Positions 1 to 7,922 of a DNA stretch of 64,000 nucleotides are shown in pieces. The translations under genes were made by a program, and so were the position numbers. This DNA comes from Nitrospirillum pindoramense (GTDB lineage Bacteria > Pseudomonadota > Alphaproteobacteria > Azospirillales > Azospirillaceae). The notes below the pieces were generated by a model. It was not told the origin of the DNA. It saw only the letters and a program-made list of their open reading frames with translations, and did not search any database. Position 1 is the first letter of the stretch. Each line of letters begins with the position of its first letter. The stretch covers positions 62,001 to 126,000 of the forward strand of contig NZ_VITR01000017.1 of NCBI RefSeq assembly GCF_007827955.1, in the 5' to 3' direction.

Positions 1-1
1 A

Positions 2-439
2 CGCCACCAGGCCGTGAACTATTTCCACAGCCGCACCGGCAAGGTCCTGGACCTGTCCTTCATCGTGAATGGCGAGGTGCAGGAGGTGAAGACCGCCGGC
101 CCCGTGGCCGTCAACGATTCCGACGCCTACCTGACCTGCGGGCTGGAAGGCCTGGGCATCATCCAGCCGCCCTACTTCATGGCCAAGCCCCACCTGCTGT
201 CCGGACAGCTGGTGGAACTGCTGCCGCGCTGGAAGCCGGAGCCCATGCCCATCTCCGCCGTCTATCCCCACAACCGCCACCTGTCGCCCAAGGTGCGGGT
301 GTTCGTGGATTGGGTGGCCGACCTGTTCGACGCCTGCCCCCTGTTCAACGGCCAGGCCACCAGCCATTGCCCCGACAAGCCCCCCGCACCCGTGCCCGCC
401 AACGTGGAGGAAGAGGAGAAGTGCCTTATTTGCGCGTAA
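2..439 (+). CDS. LysR-family regulator, 3' fragment (cut by window start)
   Basis: The reading frame is open from base 2, so the gene begins outside the window; about 145 C-terminal residues are visible. The segment VNDSDAYLTCGLEGLGI followed by L-x2-G-x-L-V-x-L-L-P-x-W and P-I-S-A-V-Y-P-H-N-R-H-L is the end of the LysR substrate-binding domain, where the last strand and helix (KVRVFVDWVADLF) close subdomain 1. The DNA-binding helix-turn-helix is not in the window. The tail after the domain is unusual, Pro-rich, then E-E-E-E-K-C-L-I-C-A. The target is unknown. The downstream neighbour is a low-GC pair of probably foreign origin, so the regulator more likely serves a gene to its left. The family call is firm; function beyond transcription control is not known. 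Confidence 0.9.
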   Translation, partial: RHQAVNYFHSRTGKVLDLSFIVNGEVQEVKTAGPVAVNDSDAYLTCGLEGLGIIQPPYFMAKPHLLSGQLVELLPRWKPEPMPISAVYPHNRHLSPKVRVFVDWVADLFDACPLFNGQATSHCPDKPPAPVPANVEEEEKCLICA

Positions 440-527
440 CTTCCTCTTGAGATACACCTTTTGAGTGATGGTTGTCGATTAGCTGCCCCGACCTACTCTA
501 ATATCCAAGAGGACGTCAGCATGGGGA

Positions 528-962
528 TTGTGCACGGTTACCACCTTGGCCATTGGGCCCGGCGACACCAAGATCGTAGGCGCGGCTAAAAGCGTCTGGA
601 ACCAAGCCAAGGGGAAGCCATACACCTGGGGCGGCCACACAACGAACGGATTTGATTGCTCTTGGTTTACAATCTATGTGCTGCAGCAGGCGTATCCGTC
701 AAGAGGCTTCACCTTCATGACGGCTGCAAGCATTTTCAGCAGCCCTAGTTTCACGGCCGTAAAGGGAAATCCGGAAATTGGCGATCTCATTTGCTTCCCC
801 CAGGGGCCGGATGTACCGCACGATCATGTCGGTATAGTCTATGACACCACGCACTGGATTGGTTCCCAATCATCGACTGGCGTGGCACTCGTGTCGCTCA
901 ATGACTTTTTCTGGTCAAAGAAGCCACATTTCTTCATCAGGTTGTTGAAGGCTATCAGTTAA
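528..962 (+). CDS. NlpC/P60-like (C40) cysteine peptidase, possible antibacterial effector
   Basis: A 144-residue protein with the NlpC/P60 signature: Y-T-W-G-G before G-F-D-C-S-W (candidate nucleophile Cys44), then G-D-L-I-C-F-P and H-D-H-V-G-I (candidate catalytic His100), with a further His at T-H-W. This family cuts peptidoglycan stem peptides. No signal peptide is visible, so the protein is either cytosolic or delivered by another route. The start is awkward. The best Shine-Dalgarno (AAGAGGA, 507-513) serves an ATG at 521 in another frame that stops at 587; in the catalytic frame the first candidate is TTG 528. GC content (about 50% in the part counted) is well below the neighbours, suggesting transfer. 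Two bases separate its stop from the next small exported protein. An effector role is inference; a housekeeping hydrolase or phage-derived lysin fragment is possible. Confidence 0.75.
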   Translation: MCTVTTLAIGPGDTKIVGAAKSVWNQAKGKPYTWGGHTTNGFDCSWFTIYVLQQAYPSRGFTFMTAASIFSSPSFTAVKGNPEIGDLICFPQGPDVPHDHVGIVYDTTHWIGSQSSTGVALVSLNDFFWSKKPHFFIRLLKAIS

Positions 963-973
963 GGTTGCCTTCC

Positions 974-1402
974 ATGAAACCGATCCACGCACTGGCTGTT
1001 GCTCTACCCATGGTGCTGGGCTCTTCACCCGACGCCCAATCCGGGCCGCCGTTTTGGCAAAAGACATGGACAGTCACCGCAATCGAGGGGGCAACCTCGA
1101 TAGATCGCGCGTCGCTATCGTCCACGATCGGTTTGCAGATTGTCATGAAGGCCGACGCGCTGACGGATCCCCTGGCTGAGGACTGCACACGCGCCTTGAG
1201 CTATGACGACATCAAATCCAGGCCAATCGCGGATCTCAATCAGCATTTTGGCGCCAACTGGACATGGCCGTCGTTCTCAGGGACGCAGGTCACTTATGGC
1301 TGGGTCCGTTGTGACGGCAGCAACGTCGGTGCCTTCGCCTTTGTTGATCCGCAGAAGGCGTATCTGTTTTATGAAGCTGGCGCGATCCTTGTGCTGAAGT
1401 AG
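974..1402 (+). CDS. Small exported protein next to the NlpC/P60 peptidase (possible immunity protein)
   Basis: A 142-residue protein starting at ATG 974, with AAGG at 961-964 as ribosome site; a TTG nine bases earlier is also in frame but less likely. Residues 1-25 (MKPIHALAVALPMVLGSSPDA) look like a signal peptide, so the product is probably periplasmic. Two cysteines in the mature part (E-D-C-T and V-R-C-D-G) could form a disulfide. The family is not recognised. Its position immediately after a peptidoglycan-cutting domain that lacks a signal, together with shared low GC and a periplasmic destination, is the arrangement expected of an immunity partner, but no sequence feature proves inhibition. 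No secretion-system genes (VgrG, Hcp, PAAR, Rhs) are in the window. Confidence 0.6.
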   Translation: MKPIHALAVALPMVLGSSPDAQSGPPFWQKTWTVTAIEGATSIDRASLSSTIGLQIVMKADALTDPLAEDCTRALSYDDIKSRPIADLNQHFGANWTWPSFSGTQVTYGWVRCDGSNVGAFAFVDPQKAYLFYEAGAILVLK

Positions 1403-1862
1403 GTCCGCCAGCTCGCTATCCATCGACGATAGACGGCCCAATGCCGCGATTATGCGGTTTTTCCTAAACAGAGTATTCGCATTATCGCGTATTCCGCCTA
1501 GGGCGCCGTTCGCTATGATGAAACGGTCGCTGCGGTGCCGAAGATGCGCTGGCCAGCGGCCCCAGTCCGGAACCCCGTTCGGGGTCCACCCTTTCGTGAA
1601 ACGCCCCACTCGGGGCCTCAACCCTGTCTCGCGGCCTGATCGTCCTTTCCACTGGGAAGGGCGTCGACGCGTTGTCCCTGGCGTGTCCCGGTGTCCATCA
1701 CCACCGGCCCCGCCGCCCCGTGCCTGACGCCGGCAGCCTGTTGCCGGGAACGCGGCGATACCGCCGCCCGCCTCCACGCCGATTTGACGGCGGGAAACGG
1801 GACGCGACCGCCGCCCATCCCGGCTTATGCCTGGCGTCGCCCGCCCGTAAGGAGTTCGTTCG
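1403..1862. other. Gene-free stretch, hairpin-rich leader of the small membrane protein
   Basis: About 460 bases without a convincing gene. A 91-codon open frame at 1452-1727 is very Arg/Pro-rich and has no ribosome site. The stretch contains several short inverted repeats, for example CCCC-gtt-CGGGG near 1573 and GCGGCGATACCGCCGC near 1752-1767. A long structured 5' leader for the gene at 1863 is possible; no known RNA family is recognised. Confidence 0.4.
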
Positions 1863-2108
1863 ATGGCTACCCCGATTGCTGACGCCCGGAACCCCCTGAC
1901 GCTCGTCCACCCCTTGGGCCATCCCATGGGCACCCCTGTTGCCCGGCCCCTGGCGGGCGACAAGCCCACCCCCACCCGCCTGTTGACGTCAGATACCCGC
2001 GTCACCCTGACGGTCCTTGCGACCCTGGGCATGGGTCTGTCGCTGTTCGCCGGCCTGGCGCTGTGCGACCTGCTGCCCTTCATCAAGGTCATGGTGCGGG
2101 GCTTCTGA
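1863..2108 (+). CDS. Small single-helix membrane protein
   Basis: An 81-residue protein with a clear ribosome site (AAGGAG at 1849-1854, 8 bases before the ATG). The first 45 residues are hydrophilic and Pro-rich; residues about 47-67 (L-T-V-L-A-T-L-G-M-G-L-S-L-F-A-G-L-A-L) form one membrane helix, followed by a short tail L-L-P-F-I-K-V-M-V-R-G-F. The family is not recognised. It stands alone, 200 bases before the hydrolase gene, after a long hairpin-rich leader. The strong ribosome site and sensible membrane segment support a real gene, but the frame is short and no function can be named. Confidence 0.5.
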   Translation: MATPIADARNPLTLVHPLGHPMGTPVARPLAGDKPTPTRLLTSDTRVTLTVLATLGMGLSLFAGLALCDLLPFIKVMVRGF

Positions 2109-2305
2109 CCGCAGCCTGCTCAGGCCCCCCATCCCGGAACGTCGCCATGGCAGGCAGGCCATGGCGCGTCTCCGCATCCCCGGCCCCCGGGATTGTTCGC
2201 CCGATACGAATTGTGTTGCCATGAAGCGCTGATTTATTCGGCGCAAGCACCGGCATACAGTCCACCCTGTCAAAACCAGGAGGGGCGCTTCGGCGTCCGT
2301 GTGAA

Positions 2306-3154
2306 ATGTCCAGGCCATTGCGCCATAATCTGTGTGAAAAAACGGCCCGTGGGCTTGCCGCTGGGCCGGATGAGGTGACGGTGTGCGAGACGCGCATCCC
2401 GGGCTACGCCCAGGATGTGACCTTGCGCCTGTACCGTCCGGCCGTGGCGCGCAAGACGCTGCGGCCGTCACTGCCCGTCGTGCTGGTTTTCCACGGCGGC
2501 GGCTTCACCAAGGGCGGGTTGGACGATGCAGACCCGGCGGCCCGCTTCATCGCCACCCATACCCCCGCCTTCGTCATCTCCGTCGGGTATTCGCTGGCCC
2601 CCGCCCACCCCTTTCCCGCGGCCCCCGGCGACGCCTATCGCGCCGCGCTGTGGGCCACCGAGCATGCCAAGGATTTCGGCGGGGCCGCCAATCGCCTAGG
2701 CGTCGCGGGCTATGACGCCGGCGGCCACATCGTCGCCTCGCTCACCTTCATCGCCCGCGACCAGGGCGACGTGCCGCTGAAGGCCCAGGTTCTGGTCGGA
2801 CCCATGCTGGACCCCAGCCTGACCCGGGTGGGGGATGAGACGGCGCTGGGCTCGGACATCACCGTCGCCGACTGCGCCAAATGTTACCGCGCCTACCTGC
2901 CGGAGGCGGCGCAGCGCCTGCACCCCTATGCGGCGCCCCTGGAATCCCGGCGGCTGGCGGGCCTGCCCCCAGCCCTGATCGTCACCGCCCAGAACGACGT
3001 GCTGCATGTCGAGGCCGAGAAGTACGCGGGCCAGCTGATCGCGGCCGGCGTTTCCACCGAAGTGACCCGTTTTCCCCGTGTTTCCCATGCCGACCTGGCC
3101 GCCGATCCCACGGCCCTGGCGGCCATCGCCAATTTCCTCGGGCGTCGCCTGTGA
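2306..3154 (+). CDS. Alpha/beta hydrolase, HSL-like, with Asp in place of the nucleophilic Ser
   Basis: A 282-residue protein of the hormone-sensitive-lipase-like alpha/beta hydrolases. The oxyanion motif H-G-G-G-F is at 63-67, and the usual G-D-S-A-G-G nucleophile elbow reads G-Y-D-A-G-G at 135-140, so the Ser is Asp137 (GAC at 2714-2716). The later acid (Q-N-D-V-L-H) and His (V-S-H-A-D-L) of the triad appear kept. Family members are esterases/lipases with a Ser nucleophile; an Asp there is typical of haloalkane dehalogenase-type enzymes or of inactive homologues, so esterase activity should not be assumed. There is no signal peptide. It lies 64 bases before the RND adaptor gene on the same strand and may be co-transcribed. 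The ATG at 2306 has only a weak ribosome site; a later start is possible. Confidence 0.85.
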   Translation: MSRPLRHNLCEKTARGLAAGPDEVTVCETRIPGYAQDVTLRLYRPAVARKTLRPSLPVVLVFHGGGFTKGGLDDADPAARFIATHTPAFVISVGYSLAPAHPFPAAPGDAYRAALWATEHAKDFGGAANRLGVAGYDAGGHIVASLTFIARDQGDVPLKAQVLVGPMLDPSLTRVGDETALGSDITVADCAKCYRAYLPEAAQRLHPYAAPLESRRLAGLPPALIVTAQNDVLHVEAEKYAGQLIAAGVSTEVTRFPRVSHADLAADPTALAAIANFLGRRL

Positions 3155-3218
3155 CGCCACACCAGGGCTTTTGGGCCAAGGCTTTTGCCGGCCAGGATTT
3201 TTTCAAGGAGTACATCCC

Positions 3219-4424
3219 ATGACCACCCCCCGCACGAAACCCGCACGAACCAAGCTGGTGCTGGCGCTGGCCTCCGGCGTCGCCCTGGCCGCCATCGGCG
3301 GCTTTTTCGCCCACGGGCATGGTGATGCCCAGGCGTCCGCCCCGGCCGCCGCCGCCGCCCCGCTGGCGGAGGTGGAGGTCGCCCCCGTGCTGAACCGCAC
3401 CGTCGTCGACTGGCAGAGCTATTCCGGCCGGCTGGAAGCCGTGGAGCATGTGGACATCCGTCCGCAGATCTCCGGCCCCATCGTGGCCGTCAACTTCAAG
3501 AACGGCGCCCTGGTGAAAAAGGGCGACCTGCTGTTCACCATCGACCCCCGCCCCTTCCAGGCGGCGGTGGACCAGGCGGAGGCGGCGCTGTCGTCCGCCC
3601 AGTCACGCCTGCGCTTTGCCACCACCGACCTGGAACGCGCCCGCAAGCTGATCAGCAGCAACGCCATTCCCCAGCGCGACCTTGATGACCGGGAGAACAC
3701 CGCCCGCACCGCCGCCGCCGACGTCAAGGCGGCCGAGGCGGCGCTGGAGGTGGCGCGCCTGAACCTGAGCTACACCCGCGTGGTGGCGCCGGTGGACGGC
3801 CGCGTCAGCCGGGCGGAAATCACCGTGGGCAACATCGTGGCGGCCGGCGCCGCGTCGGTGCCGCTGACCACGCTGGTCTCCGTCTCCCCCATCTATGCCT
3901 CCTTCGACGTGGATGAGCAGACCTACCTGCGCCACATCGCCAGCGTGAAGGACGGCAACGCCCCGGTGCAGCTGGGCCTCGCCACCGAGGACGGCTATTC
4001 CCGCACCGGCGTGGTGGAGCATGTGGACAACCACCTGGACACGGTGTCCGGCACCATCCGCGTGCGCGCCAAGTTCGACAACCCGGACGGCATGTTGGTG
4101 CCCGGCCTGTACGCCCGCATCAAGGTGGGCGGCAGCAGCCCGCACGACGCCCTGCTGGTGGACGACCGCGCCATCGGCACCGACCAGGACAAGAAGTACG
4201 TGCTGGTGGTGGGCGACGACAACAAGGTCGCCTACCGCGAGGTCGCCCTGGGCGGCATGCAGGACGGCCTGCGCGTCATCACCAAGGGCTTGAAGGCCGG
4301 CGAGCGCATCGTCGTCAACGGCGTGCAGTTCGCCCGCCCCGGCGACACCGTGAAGCCCAAGAACGTCGCCATGGCGGGTGAGACCGCCCTCCCCGAGACC
4401 CGGCACGCTGGCGCCGCCCTATGA
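3219..4424 (+). CDS. mexE: RND efflux periplasmic adaptor (MexE-like)
   Basis: A 401-residue membrane-fusion protein. The start at ATG 3219 is set by AAGGAG at 3205-3210; the frame stays open upstream but without a ribosome site. Residues about 10-30 form an N-terminal membrane anchor/signal (L-V-L-A-L-A-S-G-V-A-L-A-A-I-G-G-F-F). The lipoyl half-motifs (D-I-R-P-Q-I-S-G-P-I-V, then Y-T-R-V-V-A-P-V-D-G-R-V-S) flank an alpha-hairpin (A-A-V-D-Q-A-E-A-A-L ... A-A-E-A-A-L-E-V-A-R-L). The beta-barrel follows (S-V-S-P-I-Y-A-S-F-D-V-D-E-Q) and then the membrane-proximal domain. It links the inner-membrane pump encoded 64 bases downstream to an outer-membrane channel. The sequence style is that of MexE; substrates cannot be read from sequence. 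Confidence 0.93.
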   Translation: MTTPRTKPARTKLVLALASGVALAAIGGFFAHGHGDAQASAPAAAAAPLAEVEVAPVLNRTVVDWQSYSGRLEAVEHVDIRPQISGPIVAVNFKNGALVKKGDLLFTIDPRPFQAAVDQAEAALSSAQSRLRFATTDLERARKLISSNAIPQRDLDDRENTARTAAADVKAAEAALEVARLNLSYTRVVAPVDGRVSRAEITVGNIVAAGAASVPLTTLVSVSPIYASFDVDEQTYLRHIASVKDGNAPVQLGLATEDGYSRTGVVEHVDNHLDTVSGTIRVRAKFDNPDGMLVPGLYARIKVGGSSPHDALLVDDRAIGTDQDKKYVLVVGDDNKVAYREVALGGMQDGLRVITKGLKAGERIVVNGVQFARPGDTVKPKNVAMAGETALPETRHAGAAL

Positions 4425-4488
4425 GGCCCCCTCTGAGGCTAAGGCCCATGTCGCCACCGGCGCCCACCCGTTTCCCTAGAGACCTGCC

Positions 4489-7400
4489 ATGAACATCTCA
4501 CGCTTCTTCATCGACCGGCCGATCTTCGCCGGCGTGCTGTCGGTGGCCATCTTCGTGGCCGGCCTGATATCCGTGTTCCAACTGCCCATCTCGGAATATC
4601 CCGAGGTGGTGCCGGCCACCGTGGTGGTGCATGCCCAATATCCGGGCGCCAACCCCAAGGTCATCGCCGAGACCGTCGCGGCGCCGCTGGAAGAGCAGAT
4701 CAACGGCGTCGAGAACATGCTGTACATGCAGTCGCAGGCCAACAGCGACGGCAACCTGGCGGTGACGGTGACCTTCAAGCTGGGCACCAACCCCGACCTG
4801 GCCCAGCAGATGGTGCAGAACCGCGTCTCGCAGGCGCTGCCCCGCCTGCCGGAAGACGTGCAGCGCCTGGGCGTGACGACGATCAAGAGCTCCCCCACCC
4901 TGACCATGGTGGTGCACCTGATCTCGCCCAATGACCGCTATGACATGACCTATCTGCGCAACTATGCCGTCCTGAACGTGAAGGACCGGCTGGAACGCAT
5001 CCAGGGCGTGGGCCAGGTGCAGGTTTGGGGCTCGGGCGACTATTCCATGCGCGTCTGGCTGGACCCGCAGAAGGTGGCCCAGCACAACCTGACGGCCGAG
5101 GACGTGGTGGCGGCCATCCGTGACCAGAACGTCCAGGTGGCGGCCGGTGTCATCGGCTCTTCCCCGTCGGTGAAGGGCGTGCCGCTGCAGCTGTCGGTCA
5201 ATGCCCGCGGCCGTCTGCGGACGGAAGCCGAGTTCGGCGACATCATCCTGCAGACCACGGCCGACGGCGGTGTCACCTATCTGCGCGACGTGGCCCGCAT
5301 CGAGTTGGCGGCGTCGGAGTACGGCCTGCGCGCCCTGCTGGACAACAAGCCGGCCGTGGCCATGGCCATCAACCAGTCGCCGGGCGCCAACTCGCTGGCC
5401 ATTTCCGACCAGGTGCGCCAGACCATGACGGAACTGGCGGCCGACATGCCGCCGGGCGTGGAATACCGCATCGTCTATGACCCGACGCAGTTCGTCCGCG
5501 CCAGCATCAACGCCGTGATCCACACCCTGCTGGAAGCCATCACCCTGGTGGTGATCGTGGTCATCGTCTTCCTGCAGACCTGGCGGGCGTCCATCATCCC
5601 CCTGCTGGCGGTGCCCGTGTCCATTGTCGGCACCTTCGCCCTGCTGCTGGCCTTCGGCTATTCCATCAACGCGCTGTCGCTGTTCGGCATGGTGCTGGCC
5701 ATCGGCATCGTGGTCGACGACGCCATCGTCGTGGTGGAGAACGTCGAGCGCAACATCGAGGCCGGGCTGTCGCCGAAGGAGGCCACCTACCAAGCCATGC
5801 GTGAGGTCAGCGGCCCCATCATCGCCATCGCCCTGACCCTGGTGGCCGTGTTCGTGCCGCTGGCGGCCATGACCGGCCTCACGGGGCAGTTCTACAAGCA
5901 GTTCGCGATGACCATCGCGATCTCCACCGTCATCTCCGCCTTCAATTCGCTGACCCTGTCCCCCGCCCTGGCGGCCCTGCTGCTGAAGGGTCACCATGAT
6001 GGCCAGGATTGGCTGACGCGCGGCATGAACACCGTGCTGGGCCCCTTCTTCCGCGGCTTCAACGCGGTGTTCCACCGGGGTTCCCAGGCCTATGGCAACA
6101 GTGTGGGCGGCGTCATCCGCCACAAGGGAATCATGGTCGGCCTTTACCTCGGCCTGCTGGCGTTCACCATCTTCCTGGGAAACACCGTGCCCGGCGGCTT
6201 CGTGCCCGCCCAGGACAAGGAATATTTGGTGACCTTCGCCCAGCTGCCCAACGGCGCCTCGCTGGACCGGACGGAGGAGGTTATCCGCAAGATGTCGGAG
6301 ATCGCCCTGAAGCAGCCGGGCGTGACCAACGCCGTCGCCTTCCCCGGCCTGTCGGTCAACGGCTTCACCAACAGCTCCAGCGCCGGCATCGTCTTCGTCC
6401 CGCTGGACCATTACGACAACCGGCCGGGCCATATCTCGGCCGCCCAGATCGCCGCCAACCTGCGCCAGCAGTATGCCGGCATCAAGGACGCCTACATCGC
6501 CGTCTTCCCGCCCCCGCCCGTCATGGGCCTGGGCACCCTGGGCGGCTTCAAGCTGCAGCTGGAGGATACCGGCGCCCTGGGGTACGAGGCCATGGCCAAG
6601 GCGTCCAACGACTTCATCGCCAAGGCCATGAAGACGCCGGAGCTGGGGCCGACCTTCTCCAGCTACCAGATCAACGTGCCGCAGCTGAACGTGGATCTGG
6701 ACCGGGTGAAGGCCAAGCAGCTGGGCGTGTCGGTCAATGACGTCTTCGACACCATGCAGATTTACTTAGGCTCGCTGTATGTCAACGACTTCAACAGCTT
6801 CGGCCGCGTCTACCAGGTTCGGGTGCAGGCGGACGCCCCGTTCCGCGCCCATGCCGAGGACATCGGCCTGCTGAAGACCCGCAACGCCCAGGGCATGATG
6901 GTGCCGCTGTCGTCGCTGGTCAGTGTCAGCCCGACCTATGGCCCGGAAATGGTGGTGCGCTACAACGGCTACACCGCCGCCGACATCAACAGCGGCCCGG
7001 CGCCCGGCTATTCCACCAACCAGGCCCAGGCGGCGGCGGAGCGGATCGCGCATGAGGTTCTGCCCCGGGGCATCAAGCTGGAATGGACGGACCTGACCTA
7101 CCAGCAGATCCTGGCCGGCAACTCCGCCCTGTGGGTCTTCCCCATCAGCGTGCTGCTGGTCTTCCTGGTGCTGGCCGCGCAGTACGAAAGCCTGACCCTG
7201 CCGCTGGCCATCCTGCTGATCGTGCCCATGAGCCTGATGTCGGCCCTGGCCGGCCTGTGGCTGACGGGCGGGGACAACAACATCTTCACCCAGATCGGCT
7301 TCATGGTGCTGGTGGGCCTATCAGCCAAGAACGCCATCCTGATCGTGGAGTTCGCCCGTGAGCTGGAAATTCACGGCAAGACCCCCGTCCAGGCCGCGAT

Positions 7401-7683
7401 TGAGGCCAGCCGCCTGCGGCTGCGCCCCATCCTGATGACCTCCATCGCCTTCATCATGGGTGTGGTTCCCCTGGTGATGTCGACGGGGCCTGGCGCCGAA
7501 ATGCGCCACGCCATGGGTGTCGCCGTGTTCTTCGGCATGCTGGGCGTGACCGTCTTCGGCCTGGGCCTGACGCCGGTGTTCTACGTCCTGCTGCGCAAGC
7601 TGGCGGGCGGCAAGCTGATCACGCATGAGAAGCTGAACCAGCCCGCTCTCGGCACCCACGCGGCGCAGCACGCCGCCGAGTAA
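4489..7683 (+). CDS. mexF: RND efflux permease (MexF-like, HAE1 family)
   Basis: A 1064-residue inner-membrane drug/proton antiporter of the hydrophobe/amphiphile efflux-1 class, normal length for MexF. The start M-N-I-S-R-F-F-I-D-R-P-I-F-A is the standard RND opening. The proton-relay helix carries G-I-V-V-D-D-A-I-V-V-V-E-N-V-E-R. The second half has F-V-P-A-Q-D-K-E-Y and A-A-Q-Y-E-S-L-T-L-P-L. Twelve membrane segments and two large periplasmic loops are expected. It pairs with the adaptor just upstream. No outer-membrane factor (OprN/TolC-type) follows, so the pump must borrow one encoded elsewhere. A rho-independent terminator lies 48 bases after the stop. Regulation is not evident locally; a LysR gene lies 4 kb upstream but is separated by unrelated genes. 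Confidence 0.95.
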   Translation: MNISRFFIDRPIFAGVLSVAIFVAGLISVFQLPISEYPEVVPATVVVHAQYPGANPKVIAETVAAPLEEQINGVENMLYMQSQANSDGNLAVTVTFKLGTNPDLAQQMVQNRVSQALPRLPEDVQRLGVTTIKSSPTLTMVVHLISPNDRYDMTYLRNYAVLNVKDRLERIQGVGQVQVWGSGDYSMRVWLDPQKVAQHNLTAEDVVAAIRDQNVQVAAGVIGSSPSVKGVPLQLSVNARGRLRTEAEFGDIILQTTADGGVTYLRDVARIELAASEYGLRALLDNKPAVAMAINQSPGANSLAISDQVRQTMTELAADMPPGVEYRIVYDPTQFVRASINAVIHTLLEAITLVVIVVIVFLQTWRASIIPLLAVPVSIVGTFALLLAFGYSINALSLFGMVLAIGIVVDDAIVVVENVERNIEAGLSPKEATYQAMREVSGPIIAIALTLVAVFVPLAAMTGLTGQFYKQFAMTIAISTVISAFNSLTLSPALAALLLKGHHDGQDWLTRGMNTVLGPFFRGFNAVFHRGSQAYGNSVGGVIRHKGIMVGLYLGLLAFTIFLGNTVPGGFVPAQDKEYLVTFAQLPNGASLDRTEEVIRKMSEIALKQPGVTNAVAFPGLSVNGFTNSSSAGIVFVPLDHYDNRPGHISAAQIAANLRQQYAGIKDAYIAVFPPPPVMGLGTLGGFKLQLEDTGALGYEAMAKASNDFIAKAMKTPELGPTFSSYQINVPQLNVDLDRVKAKQLGVSVNDVFDTMQIYLGSLYVNDFNSFGRVYQVRVQADAPFRAHAEDIGLLKTRNAQGMMVPLSSLVSVSPTYGPEMVVRYNGYTAADINSGPAPGYSTNQAQAAAERIAHEVLPRGIKLEWTDLTYQQILAGNSALWVFPISVLLVFLVLAAQYESLTLPLAILLIVPMSLMSALAGLWLTGGDNNIFTQIGFMVLVGLSAKNAILIVEFARELEIHGKTPVQAAIEASRLRLRPILMTSIAFIMGVVPLVMSTGPGAEMRHAMGVAVFFGMLGVTVFGLGLTPVFYVLLRKLAGGKLITHEKLNQPALGTHAAQHAAE

Positions 7684-7730
7684 TCGCACCCGCCGCCTTC
7701 CTCTCCCCCCTACAGGCGGTGGTTACGATG

Positions 7731-7767
7731 CGGCCCGGGTTCCGTAAAGGAGCCCGGGCCGTTTTTC
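7731..7767 (+). terminator. Rho-independent terminator after the RND operon
   Basis: The arms CGGCCCGGG and CCCGGGCCG enclose a loop of about 14 bases, and the stem is followed directly by TTTTTC. It lies 48 bases after the permease stop and closes the efflux transcript. Confidence 0.88.
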
Positions 7768-7922
7768 TGAAGGCACCGACCTGGTATGGATGTCGAGTAC
7801 TCCACCTTCAAATCCGTTGCTACCAGTCACCGAATTATTACCGCCTTACCCCTGGCCTGCCAGGAACCCGCCTTCTATCGTCTCGGCACCCTTTCCCGAG
7901 ATGCCCGACCGGACGGTGACCC

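Noticed and set aside
528-1402. Type VI secretion gene cluster
   Set aside because: No VgrG, Hcp, PAAR, Rhs or Tss gene is visible; only an effector-like pair is present.
1452-1727. A 91-codon frame before the small membrane protein
   Set aside because: Arg/Pro-rich, no ribosome site, no hydrophobic or domain pattern; overlaps several short inverted repeats.
4498-6432. A 644-codon frame antisense to the RND permease
   Set aside because: His/Gly/Asp-rich composition typical of the reverse strand of a GC-rich gene; the permease signatures on the plus strand are unambiguous.
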